From NCBI GenBank assembly GCA_004556255.1, contig SFHY01000068.1, positions 1 through 6,960 of the forward strand: DNA of 6,960 bases, in the 5' to 3' direction. The notes beneath the pieces are model-generated. The model searched no databases and had not been told where the DNA came from. It saw only the letters and a program-made list of their open reading frames with translations. Of the stretch, positions 1 through 6,465 are shown piece by piece. The position numbers were made by a program, and so were the translations under genes. Every line of letters starts with the position of its first letter. The first letter of the stretch is position 1. This DNA is from Lactobacillus delbrueckii. Lineage in GTDB: Bacteria; Bacillota; Bacilli; Lactobacillales; Lactobacillaceae.

Positions 1-2166
1 GTGGATTGAAACGTTGTAACGCTTGCGGGCAAACCAAATGGATTCCATCATGGTCTTGTAACCATGCCATGCGAAAATGGTTGGCACGTCAGTTGGGAAG
101 AAACGGTCGAATTCTTCCTGAGAAATAGCCGCTGGGTTATCCTTTGGCGCCATCAGCTTCATCACGTCAACCACGTTGATGTAGCGGATCTTCAAGTCTG
201 GGAAGTTCTGGTGCAGGATGTCGATAGCTGCCAGGGTTTCCATGGTCGGTTCAGTTTCAGTTGAAGCAAAGACCACGTCTGGCTTGGCATCCTTATCAGT
301 TGAAGCCCAGTCGATGTAGCCCAGGCCATTGTCAACCAGCTTGGCTGCTTCTTCAGAAGTGAACCATTGCGGCCGTTCCTGCTTGGAAGTTACCAGCAGG
401 TTGATCCCTTCCCGGTCACGGAAGGCCTTGTCAGCAACAGCCAGCAAAGTGTTGGTGTCACTTGGCAGGTATTCGTGAATCATGTCCGGCCGGTTCTTTT
501 CAAACAAGTGGGTCAAAAGACCTGGATCCTGGTGGGTGTAGCCGTTGTGGTCCTGCTGGAAGACAGTTGACGTAGCCACAAAGTTCAATGATGGGTAATC
601 GCGGCGCCAGTATTGTTCCTTAGCCTTCCGCAACCACTTCATGTGCTGGGTCAGCATGGAGTCAACCACCCGGCCAAAGGCTTCGTAAGTAGCGAAGAAG
701 CCGTGGCGGCCAGTCAAAACGTAGCCTTCCAGCATCCCTTCATCTTGGTGCTCTGACAATTGTGAGTCGATCAAGCGGCCTTGCGCAGCCAGGTTTTCAT
801 CGTTTGGTTCGTGGATTTCACTTTCCCATTGCCGCTTTTCGCTGTCCAGGAAGTCAAACAAGCGGTTGGACTTGGATTCGTCCGGGCCAAAGCCACGGAA
901 ACTAGTCGGGTTCAATTCTGCCACCTTGGTCAGGTACTTGGCCCATTCCACCATATCCTGGGCGTCCTTGGAGCCCGGCTTGCCAACTTCAAAGGCAAAG
1001 TCGCGCCAGTCCGGCAGGTTCAAGCGCTTAGGATTGATCCCCCCGTTAGTAACTGGGTTCATGGCCATTCTTTGGTCGCCATGAACCGCGTTTTGCAGGA
1101 CTAAGTCAGTCGGGTAGCCATTTTCGTCAAACAGTTCTTCCGGCTTGTAGCTCTTCAGCCAGTCCAGCAAAAGTTCCTTGTGGTCCATGTGCTTCTGGTC
1201 AACCGGAAGCGGAATCTGGTGGGCCCGGAAGGAGTTTTCAATTGGATTGCCGTCCAAATCGGCCTTAGGACCAGTCCAGCCCTTTGGGCATTGGAAGATC
1301 AAGAGCGGCCAGTGGGCGAATGATTCATCGCCGTTTTCCCGGGCATTCTTTTGAATAGCCTTGATGTCTCCAATGATGGCGTCCAAGGTCTTGGCCATTT
1401 CTTCGTGGATCTGGTCAATGTCCTTCATCCTGTCAAAGCGGCCGCCCTTAAAGGTTGAAACGAAGTAAGGCTTCCAACCCACGCCTTCAAAGTACTTGGT
1501 CAGTTCTTCATCGCTCATGCGGGCAGTAATGGTTGGGTTGGAGATCTTAAAACCGTTGATCTGCAGGATTGGCAAGACAGCCCCGTCCTTGACCGGGTTG
1601 ATAAAGCGGTTGGAGAACCAGCCAGCAGCCAGCGGGCCGGTTTCAGCTTCCCCGTCACCGATTTCAGCCGCGGCAATCACGTCTGGGTTGTCCAAAATTG
1701 CGCCAGTCGCGTGAGACAAAGTGTAGCCCAGTTCCCCGCCTTCATGGATTGAGCCTGGGGTTTCCGGAGCCGCGTGGGAAGCTACCCCGCCCGGGAAGCT
1801 GAAGCGCTTGAAGAGCTTGGCCATCCCAGCTTCGTCTTGGCTGATTTCCGGGTAGATTTCAGAGTAAGACCCGTCCAGGTATGAGTTGGAAACCATCACC
1901 TGGCCGCCGTGACCGGAACCTTCAATGTAGAACATGTTCAAGTCATACTTCTTGATGACCCGGTTTAAGTGGGCATAGATAAAGTTCTGCGGTGCGATCG
2001 TGCCCCAGTGGCCAACCGGCTTGATCTTGACATCATCTGCTATCAGTTCTTCCTTAAGCAAGGGGTTCTTGAGCAGGAACAACTGGCCGACTGACAAGTA
2101 GTTGGCGGCCCGCCACCAAGCATCGACGCTCTTTAAGTATTCTTTTGAATCGTAATCTGCTGCCAT
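1..2166 (-). CDS. xpkA: D-xylulose 5-phosphate / fructose 6-phosphate phosphoketolase (3' end outside window)
   Basis: Thiamine-diphosphate enzyme of the cytoplasm that splits xylulose-5-P with phosphate into acetyl-phosphate and glyceraldehyde-3-P; some members also use fructose-6-P. I read 722 codons open from the ATG at 2166 to the window edge. Lactobacillal homologues are about 790-800 residues, so about 75 codons are missing. Family motifs are in order: PVGHWGT (His53), GSGHGGQ (83-89, His86), SHAAPETPG (His131), EGGELGY (142-148, signature 1), EIGDGEAETG (168-177, the ThDP-pyrophosphate/Mg motif), TGRHGFFATYEAF (from 485) and DHNGYTHQDPG (from 539). His53, His86 and His131 keep the 33- and 45-residue spacing of active-site histidines known from bifidobacterial enzymes. 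The start is supported by AAAGGAG at 2174-2180, 7 nt upstream. The gene has its own promoter and follows a terminator, so it is probably a separate transcript. It completes the pentose route encoded upstream. The family call is near certain; substrate preference cannot be read. Confidence 0.97.
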   Translation of the reverse strand, partial: MAADYDSKEYLKSVDAWWRAANYLSVGQLFLLKNPLLKEELIADDVKIKPVGHWGTIAPQNFIYAHLNRVIKKYDLNMFYIEGSGHGGQVMVSNSYLDGSYSEIYPEISQDEAGMAKLFKRFSFPGGVASHAAPETPGSIHEGGELGYTLSHATGAILDNPDVIAAAEIGDGEAETGPLAAGWFSNRFINPVKDGAVLPILQINGFKISNPTITARMSDEELTKYFEGVGWKPYFVSTFKGGRFDRMKDIDQIHEEMAKTLDAIIGDIKAIQKNARENGDESFAHWPLLIFQCPKGWTGPKADLDGNPIENSFRAHQIPLPVDQKHMDHKELLLDWLKSYKPEELFDENGYPTDLVLQNAVHGDQRMAMNPVTNGGINPKRLNLPDWRDFAFEVGKPGSKDAQDMVEWAKYLTKVAELNPTSFRGFGPDESKSNRLFDFLDSEKRQWESEIHEPNDENLAAQGRLIDSQLSEHQDEGMLEGYVLTGRHGFFATYEAFGRVVDSMLTQHMKWLRKAKEQYWRRDYPSLNFVATSTVFQQDHNGYTHQDPGLLTHLFEKNRPDMIHEYLPSDTNTLLAVADKAFRDREGINLLVTSKQERPQWFTSEEAAKLVDNGLGYIDWASTDKDAKPDVVFASTETEPTMETLAAIDILHQNFPDLKIRYINVVDVMKLMAPKDNPAAISQEEFDRFFPTDVPTIFAWHGYKTMMESIWFARKRYNVSIH

Positions 2167-2173
2167 CTTTTTA

Positions 2174-2180
2174 CTCCTTT
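2174..2180 (-). promoter_or_regulatory. Ribosome binding site of xpkA
   Basis: AAAGGAG on the minus strand, 7 nt before the ATG at 2166. It fixes this ATG as the start, giving an N-terminus MAADYDSKEY that resembles other lactobacillal phosphoketolases. Confidence 0.9.
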
Positions 2181-2208
2181 GAGGAACTCTCTGTTTTTAC
2201 TTGTCTCA

Positions 2209-2236
2209 ATCATACCATTTACAAAAAATAAGTCAA
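2209..2236 (-). promoter_or_regulatory. Sigma-A-type promoter of xpkA
   Basis: On the minus strand, TTGACT (2236-2231, five of six consensus bases) is followed by a 16-nt spacer and TATGAT (2214-2209, five of six). Transcription would start near 2202, leaving a leader of about 35 nt that contains the ribosome binding site. The spacer is AT-rich with a T-run. This is the strongest promoter match in the window, consistent with high expression of phosphoketolase when induced. Confidence 0.8.
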
Positions 2237-2246
2237 TCAATTCAGT

Positions 2247-2264
2247 AATTGGAACCTACCAATT
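2247..2264 (-). promoter_or_regulatory. Inverted repeat upstream of the xpkA promoter, HutC-family operator-like
   Basis: The minus strand reads AATTGGTAGGTTCCAATT, a perfect 6-bp inverted repeat around a 6-nt centre. It ends 10 nt upstream of the -35 hexamer. From family knowledge, GntR/HutC-type regulators such as NagR and DasR bind sites close to ATTGGTCTAGACCAAT; the outer arms ATTGGT and CCAAT match and the centre differs. A GntR/HutC regulator is encoded immediately upstream (3101-2379), so it is the natural candidate ligand-responsive factor. Binding is inferred, not shown; a position upstream of -35 would fit either repression or activation. Confidence 0.5.
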
Positions 2265-2338
2265 TTACAAATCCTTAAAATACTTTCAAAGAGGAAAAGA
2301 TAGAAGAGAGAAAAAATAGAAAAGACAGGAATAGTGAA

Positions 2339-2374
2339 AAATAAAACGGACAGGTATGCCTGTCCGCTTTATTT
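2339..2374 (-). terminator. Rho-independent terminator of the rihC-gntR unit
   Basis: It begins 5 nt after the gntR stop codon. A 16-bp stem (arms 2374-2359 and 2354-2339 on the minus strand, one G-U pair) closes a 4-nt CATA loop. The GC-rich core is CGGACAGG/CCTGTCCG and the base is AAATAAA/TTTATTT, so the lower stem supplies the U-tract. Because A-runs flank one side and U-runs the other, it could also work in the opposite direction, but no plus-strand gene needs it. Confidence 0.9.
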
Positions 2375-2378
2375 ACTC

Positions 2379-3101
2379 TTAATTCAAATTGACGAAGCTG
2401 TTGAAGCGCATGTACTTGTAGTGAACCCGCATGCTGGAGACTTCAAATGGCGTGCCATCATCCAAAAAGAAGATCCCGTCCATCACGCCGACCGGCTCTG
2501 TAGCCTTGAGCTGCAGCTCTTCTTGGTCTTCCGCGCTTGAAGGGGAAACCGTGATGGTCAAATAAGACCGGGTAACTGCCTTGTTTTGCGCATCTTCCAG
2601 GTAATTGAACAAGGACCCCAGCAGAATTTCCTCTTTAAGCTCCGGCAGGATCTTGATCGGCACGAAGCCCTCTTCAATCAAGAAGGGCTGGCCGTCCAAA
2701 AGGCGAAGGCGCTTGAACTGGTAGACAAAGTCATTTTCACTCAAGAAGAGGTCTTGGGCCGTTTCCGGGCTGGCCTTAACCACCTTGAAGTCCAGTAGCT
2801 TGATCCCCTGCTTCTTGCCTGGCGCTAAAAAGCTGTCCGTCAGACCCAGGTTGGACCCTTCATAACGGAACATGGCCTGGTTCTTCAAGTACAAGGGATT
2901 GATAAAAGTCCCGCTGCCCCGCTTCTTAAACACAATGCCTTGCTGGGCAAGGAGTTCCAGGGCCCGCTTCATCGACGACCGGCTGACCTGATACTGTTCG
3001 GCCAGGCTGCGCTCGTCGGGCAGCCGCATCCCCTCATATTCGCCCGCTAAAATCCGGCGTTTGATGTCATGCATGACCGTCCGGTAAACATAATCAGCCA
3101 T
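2379..3101 (-). CDS. GntR-family (HutC subfamily) transcriptional regulator
   Basis: A 240-residue protein with an N-terminal winged helix-turn-helix (about 1-70) and a C-terminal UTRA ligand-binding domain (about 80-235). The DNA-binding part shows LPDERSLAEQYQVSRSSMKR (27-46), where the family usually has LPSERELA, followed by the wing KRGSGTFI (60-67). The UTRA part shows alternating strands such as YQFKRLRLLDGQPFLIEEGF (127-146) and a C-terminal DDGTPFEVS segment. HutC-type regulators are typically dimeric repressors released by a small metabolite. The ATG at 3101 lies 8 nt after the hydrolase stop, with AGGTGG overlapping that stop, so translation is coupled. Context suggests it senses a nucleoside, ribose or a pentose phosphate and controls the hydrolase operon itself, and possibly xpkA and rbsK; the ligand is inference. 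Confidence 0.92.
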   Translation of the reverse strand: MADYVYRTVMHDIKRRILAGEYEGMRLPDERSLAEQYQVSRSSMKRALELLAQQGIVFKKRGSGTFINPLYLKNQAMFRYEGSNLGLTDSFLAPGKKQGIKLLDFKVVKASPETAQDLFLSENDFVYQFKRLRLLDGQPFLIEEGFVPIKILPELKEEILLGSLFNYLEDAQNKAVTRSYLTITVSPSSAEDQEELQLKATEPVGVMDGIFFLDDGTPFEVSSMRVHYKYMRFNSFVNLN

Positions 3102-3105
3102 TCAG

Positions 3106-3111
3106 CCACCT
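3106..3111 (-). promoter_or_regulatory. Ribosome binding site of gntR overlapping the hydrolase stop codon
   Basis: AGGTGG on the minus strand shares two bases with the TAG stop of the upstream hydrolase (3112-3110) and lies only 4 nt from the ATG at 3101. The spacing is short. Ribosomes ending on the hydrolase would free or re-use this site, so regulator output is probably tied to hydrolase translation. Confidence 0.65.
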
Positions 3112-4045
3112 ACTTTGCTTGCGCGATCGCAGCCAGGAACCAGTCCTTGAAGGCTTGGCGGTCAACCTTGACCGCGATCTTGGCGTTGGCCTTTTGGCCA
3201 AAGAAGCCATCAAAATCCATGACTGAAGCCCCATAAGTGTAAGGGCCCTTGGTGTCTACCGCCACGTAAGCTTCCTTGACTTCAAACAGGTCCGGAGCCA
3301 GCAGCATGCCCGCCGTCAAGGCATCATAGATCCGCTTGCCGGCGTCGGCGTCAGCGTCGTTTAATTCATATTGGGAGTTAAGCCCGTAGATCATTTCTCC
3401 GACCCGGCCCAAAGCCTTGATTTCTTCCAAGCTGGCCGCGTCAACGAAGGCCTGGTTGCCGACTTCCAGAGGAGCCACATAGATATCCAGGCCCTTGGCG
3501 CCCAAGTCAAAGACGATCTTGGCTGCTTCCGGGTCCCCGGAAACGTTATATTCGTCGTAAGGACCGTAGTTGCCCCGGCCCAGGGCCCCGCCCATGATGT
3601 AAAGGCGGTCGATCTTGTCCAGGTCTTCCGGGTATTGGCGGAAGTAAAGGGCAAAGTCCGTGGCTGGCCCGATCTGCATCAAGGTCACCTTTTCCGGACT
3701 TTGGCTGACTACTTCGTGGATCTTGGTAGCAGCTAAGCCTTCCACCAAAAGGCTCTGGTCAGCTTCCGGGAAGTCAAAGCCGTCCATCCCGCTGGCCCCG
3801 TGCACTTCAGAAGCATCGATTGCTTCCTTGACCAAAGGCAGCTTGGCACCGGCTACAACCGGCACCTTGGTGCCCAGGAAGGCCTGCAGGCGCAGGGTGT
3901 TGTTCAAAGTCTTCTCCAAAGAAACGTTGCCCCAGGTTGGCACGATCAGCTTCACGTCCAGTTCCTTGGCGAACAGGGCGATCGTTAAGCAGACCGCGTC
4001 GTCGATCCCGGGATCAGTTGAAATAATTAAGGGTTTCTTGTTCAT
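3110..4045 (-). CDS. rihC: RihC-like ribonucleoside hydrolase (inosine/uridine-preferring hydrolase family) with active-site substitutions
   Basis: Cytoplasmic 311-residue enzyme expected to hydrolyse ribonucleosides to ribose and free base. The overall sequence follows E. coli RihC as I recall it: GNVSLEKT (39-46), VHGASGMDGFDF (81-92), IGPATD (125-130), IMGGALGRGN (150-159), EYNVSGDPEAA (165-175), and PDLF (251-254). Calcium/ribose ligands are kept: Asp11, Asp15 and Asp16 in the DPGIDD signature, Asn40, Asn167 and Asp241. Two usual residues are changed: the signature DTDPG reads STDPG (Ser9), and the HD pair, whose His is linked to leaving-group activation in IU-type hydrolases, reads Tyr240-Asp241. 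The start ATG at 4045 has GGAG 10 nt upstream. It is first in a two-gene unit with gntR, behind the rpiA terminator. It would feed ribose to RbsK. Family membership is firm; exact substrate and activity are open. Confidence 0.9.
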   Translation of the reverse strand: MNKKPLIISTDPGIDDAVCLTIALFAKELDVKLIVPTWGNVSLEKTLNNTLRLQAFLGTKVPVVAGAKLPLVKEAIDASEVHGASGMDGFDFPEADQSLLVEGLAATKIHEVVSQSPEKVTLMQIGPATDFALYFRQYPEDLDKIDRLYIMGGALGRGNYGPYDEYNVSGDPEAAKIVFDLGAKGLDIYVAPLEVGNQAFVDAASLEEIKALGRVGEMIYGLNSQYELNDADADAGKRIYDALTAGMLLAPDLFEVKEAYVAVDTKGPYTYGASVMDFDGFFGQKANAKIAVKVDRQAFKDWFLAAIAQAK

Positions 4046-4064
4046 TAATCGTTCTCCATTTTCC

Positions 4065-4080
4065 AGAATAGCTTTATTCT
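4065..4080 (-). promoter_or_regulatory. Perfect inverted repeat in the hydrolase leader/promoter, possible operator
   Basis: The minus strand reads AGAATAAAGCTATTCT: 6-bp arms AGAATA/TATTCT around AAGC. It abuts the likely -10 region (TAGAAT, 4081-4076) and lies about 20 nt before the ATG, a classic repressor position. Its sequence is unlike the repeat at 2247-2264. It could instead form a weak RNA hairpin in the leader. Function is inferred from symmetry and placement only. Confidence 0.4.
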
Positions 4081-4104
4081 ATCATTTCACCCGGCAAATA
4101 AAAA
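4076..4104 (-). promoter_or_regulatory. Weak candidate promoter of rihC-gntR
   Basis: On the minus strand TAGAAT (4081-4076) matches TATAAT at five of six bases. With a 17-nt spacer the -35 position falls on TTTTTA (4104-4099), only three of six, and this overlaps the U-tract of the rpiA terminator. A promoter is needed here because a terminator separates the hydrolase from rpiA. The poor -35 suggests low basal expression or help from a factor. Confidence 0.35.
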
Positions 4105-4128
4105 GAAAAGAAGCGGTTGCTTCTTTTC
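4095..4128 (-). terminator. Rho-independent terminator of the rbsK-rpe-rpiA operon
   Basis: On the minus strand, 12 nt after the rpiA stop, GAAAAGAAGC and GCTTCTTTTC form a perfect 10-bp stem (4128-4119 with 4114-4105) closed by an AACC loop and followed by TTTTTATTT. The stem is AT-rich at the base, so some read-through into the hydrolase gene is possible. Confidence 0.9.
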
Positions 4129-4140
4129 CAAAAAATTTCT

Positions 4141-4833
4141 TTAGTGGCTGCGGACTTCGATCTCCCCGTTGTCGCGGGCAATGATGACCTGGTCGCAGAT
4201 GTTCAAAAAGAGGCCGTGTTCAACCACCCCGACCGTGTGGTCCAGGTAGTCAGCCAGACCGCTTGGCACTGGAATCCGGTCCAGCTTGAGGTCCAGAATG
4301 TAGTTGCCATAGTGGGTCTTAAGACGCTGGCCATCTTCCGTCAAACGGAACTCCGGCTTAAGCCCTTCATCTGCCAAGCGCTTTTCCACCTGCATGCAGG
4401 AGATCGGCAAAACTTCCACTGGCAGGGCAAAGCCGCTGAGGTGGTCAACCACCTTGCTTTCGTCCACGATCCAGACATTCTTCTTGGAGTTGACGGCCAC
4501 GTTCTTTTCCAAGGTCAAGGCGGCCCCGCCCCCCTTGATCCCGTTTAATTGACTGTCCACTCTGTCGGCCCCGTCAACCGTCAGGTCAACCTGGTCAACT
4601 GCGCTGAGGGGGCTGACGGTAAAGCCATAGCCTTCCAGCTGCTTTTGGCTGCGGCTGGAGGTGGTCACGACTGCCTTAAGAGTCAAGCCTGCCGCTTTCT
4701 TCTTGCCCAGTTCATCGATGAAAAACTTCACCGTTGACCCGGTACCGACGCCTAAAACCATTCCGTCTTCCACCAAGGCAGCTGCTTTCTTGGCAGCAGC
4801 CTTTTTCAATTCATCTTGCTTTGCTTGGTCCAT
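4141..4833 (-). CDS. rpiA: Ribose-5-phosphate isomerase A
   Basis: A 230-residue cytoplasmic enzyme interconverting ribose-5-P and ribulose-5-P; the length is typical of RpiA (about 220-230). Visible motifs: the phosphate-binding GVGTGST (28-34), TSS (58-60), VDGAD (86-90), IKGGGAALTLEK (99-110) and VDESK (123-127). Relative to E. coli RpiA the numbering is offset by six, so Asp87, Asp90, Lys100, the catalytic base Glu109 and Lys127 are all present. One deviation: the common DGADE sequence reads DGADR (Arg91). It is last in the rbsK-rpe-rpiA operon, starting 12 nt after the rpe stop, with GGAGG 6 nt before the ATG. A long Lys/Ala-rich N-terminal helix precedes the Rossmann-like core. It links the ribokinase product to the epimerase. 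It may be a second, catabolic copy in the genome, which cannot be tested from this window. Confidence 0.96.
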   Translation of the reverse strand: MDQAKQDELKKAAAKKAAALVEDGMVLGVGTGSTVKFFIDELGKKKAAGLTLKAVVTTSSRSQKQLEGYGFTVSPLSAVDQVDLTVDGADRVDSQLNGIKGGGAALTLEKNVAVNSKKNVWIVDESKVVDHLSGFALPVEVLPISCMQVEKRLADEGLKPEFRLTEDGQRLKTHYGNYILDLKLDRIPVPSGLADYLDHTVGVVEHGLFLNICDQVIIARDNGEIEVRSH

Positions 4834-4845
4834 TTTTTGCCTCCG

Positions 4846-5496
4846 CTATTTTTCCAAAATGCTTGTCAGTTCAGCTACCTGCTTAGCTACTGAGTCACGG
4901 CCAAAGATATAAGAGCCGGCCACAAAAACATCAGCTCCGGCATCTTTGGCGATTTCCGCCGTCTGCTCATTGATCCCGCCGTCTACTTCGATTGGAAGAT
5001 CTGGCAGAATCGCCCGGGCAGCCTTGATCCGGTCTGCTGCTTCTTCCATGAACTTCTGCCCGCCAAAGCCCGGATAAACCGTCATCAAGAGAACCTGATC
5101 AAGCTTGTCCTTGTAGCGCTCCAGCACCTTAATGTCAGTATCTGGACTAAGGACTAACCCGCGGGAGACGCCCTGCTCCTTTAAGTAGTCCAGCCAGTGG
5201 TCAATTCGGTTTGGGTAGTCGGCTTCATAGTGAATTTCAATCAAGTCGCTGCCTGCTTTAACAAAAGCTGGCAAAAGGTCAGGCAGGTTGTTGCTCATAA
5301 GGTGGACTTCCGCGGTCAAGTCCGGGAACTGTTTTTTAAAATCACTGACCAGCTGGGGACCATATGACAGGTTGGGCACGAAATGTCCGTCCATCACGTC
5401 GATGTGGAAGCGGCGGATCCCGCTGGCAGCTGCTTCCTGGATCTGCTGGCCTAAATGCAGGTTGTCCGCGTTGAGAATTGAGGGTGCAATAATCAT
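4846..5496 (-). CDS. rpe: Ribulose-phosphate 3-epimerase
   Basis: A 216-residue TIM-barrel enzyme converting ribulose-5-P to xylulose-5-P, the phosphoketolase substrate. Motifs in order: IAPSILNAD (3-11), HIDVMDGHFVPN (31-42), EVHLM (63-67), YPGFGGQKF (141-149) and VDGGI (171-175). The metal ligands His31, Asp33, His65 and Asp172 are intact, and Asp33/Asp172 are the expected acid-base pair. The loop usually written MSVNPGFGGQ reads MTVYPGFGGQ here (Tyr141), and the central segment RGLVLSPDTD (112-121) differs from the usual ALNPATP. This suggests a catabolic paralogue; the related allulose-6-P epimerases (AlsE) are a less likely alternative. It starts 15 nt after the rbsK stop; the AAAGGA ribosome site overlaps that stop codon, about 11 nt from the ATG. 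It is the middle gene of the operon. Confidence 0.94.
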   Translation of the reverse strand: MIIAPSILNADNLHLGQQIQEAAASGIRRFHIDVMDGHFVPNLSYGPQLVSDFKKQFPDLTAEVHLMSNNLPDLLPAFVKAGSDLIEIHYEADYPNRIDHWLDYLKEQGVSRGLVLSPDTDIKVLERYKDKLDQVLLMTVYPGFGGQKFMEEAADRIKAARAILPDLPIEVDGGINEQTAEIAKDAGADVFVAGSYIFGRDSVAKQVAELTSILEK

Positions 5497-5511
5497 CTAG
5501 TCATCCATCCT

Positions 5512-6432
5512 TTACTCAGCTAAAGCTGCCGCAACGCTGGCCCGGTCAGGGATGGAAGGCTGGGCTCCCATCTTCTGCACGGCTAAAGATGATGCCCGGT
5601 TGGCAAAGCGGGCCGCCTCATGCAGGTTGCTGAAGTCACTGGCTAAAGATCCGGCCAAAAAGCCTAAGAAGGTATCGCCAGCCGCCGTCGTGTCCACCGC
5701 CTTGACCTTAAAGGCTGGTACAAGACCGGTAAAGACTGGGGAAGACAGGTAGGCCCCTTTGCTGCCATAGGTGATGATCACATGCTTAACGCCCAGTTCG
5801 TGCAGCTTGGCCGCGTTCTTTTCCAGGTCAGCCTCTTCTACAACTGGCAGAGAAGTCAACAGGGCACTTTCCGTTTCGTTTGGCGTGATCAAGTCAGTTA
5901 CGGCCAAAAGATCAGCTGGCAGGTCCTTGATGGCTGGAGCCGGGTTCAAGATGGTCACCTTGCCGGCTGCCTTAGCCAGCTTGAAGGCGGCTGTTGTTGC
6001 TTCCAGCGGGGTTTCCAGCTGGGCGATGACGCAGTCAGCAGCTTCAATAACGTCCTTAGCCACCAAAACATCAGCTTCAGTCAAGCTGTAGTTGGCCCCG
6101 TGGTCAATGATAATATCGTTTTGCCCTTCAGCGTTCAAGGTAATGTAGGCATGGCCAGTCTTAACGCTAGCAGTTGGCAAGACATAGTCTGTCTTGACCC
6201 CGTAGCCGGCCAGTTGGTCTTTCATCCAGCTCCCGTAGGAGTCTTCGCCGACTCTAGAGATGAAGGTGGTCTCAGCCCCGCTCTTGGCAGCCGCGACTGC
6301 CTGGTTGGCCCCCTTACCGCCACCGGCCTCGCTGACCTTGTGGGCGTTGATGGTTTCGCCAGGCTTGGGGAAGTTTTCTACATGCAGGGTAGTGTCCACG
6401 TTGCTGGACCCGATTACTACGATTTTTTTCAT
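5512..6432 (-). CDS. rbsK: Ribokinase
   Basis: A 306-residue PfkB-family sugar kinase that phosphorylates ribose at O5 with ATP in the cytoplasm; the length matches ribokinases (about 300-310). Motifs: N-terminal GSSNVD (8-13) with the sugar-binding Asp13, GGGKGANQA (37-45, PfkB signature 1), LNPAPA (162-167), PNETE (184-188), and DTTAAGDTFLG (247-257, signature 2), whose Asp253 is the catalytic base and whose AAGD forms the anion hole. The ending GAQPSIP (289-295) is also typical of RbsK rather than fructokinases. The start ATG at 6432 has AAGGAG 8 nt upstream. It leads the rbsK-rpe-rpiA operon and would trap ribose made by the nearby nucleoside hydrolase. No RbsD pyranase or ribose transporter accompanies it, which points to internally generated ribose as the substrate. 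Confidence 0.96.
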   Translation of the reverse strand: MKKIVVIGSSNVDTTLHVENFPKPGETINAHKVSEAGGGKGANQAVAAAKSGAETTFISRVGEDSYGSWMKDQLAGYGVKTDYVLPTASVKTGHAYITLNAEGQNDIIIDHGANYSLTEADVLVAKDVIEAADCVIAQLETPLEATTAAFKLAKAAGKVTILNPAPAIKDLPADLLAVTDLITPNETESALLTSLPVVEEADLEKNAAKLHELGVKHVIITYGSKGAYLSSPVFTGLVPAFKVKAVDTTAAGDTFLGFLAGSLASDFSNLHEAARFANRASSLAVQKMGAQPSIPDRASVAAALAE

Positions 6433-6465
6433 AGCATTTTCTCCTTAACTTTAATTCCTAAGTCA

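Noticed and set aside
781..1104. 107-codon plus-strand open frame inside xpkA
   Set aside because: Antisense to well-conserved phosphoketolase sequence, with no start signals.
3660..4184. 174-codon plus-strand open frame opposite the nucleoside hydrolase, running through the terminator
   Set aside because: It crosses a perfect terminator hairpin and an intergenic gap, and the opposite strand encodes a clear family member. GC-rich third positions create such shadows.
6427..6435. ATG-CTA-TGA mini-frame overlapping the rbsK start
   Set aside because: Two codons only, placed too far inside the ribosome site spacing to be a convincing leader peptide; most likely chance.
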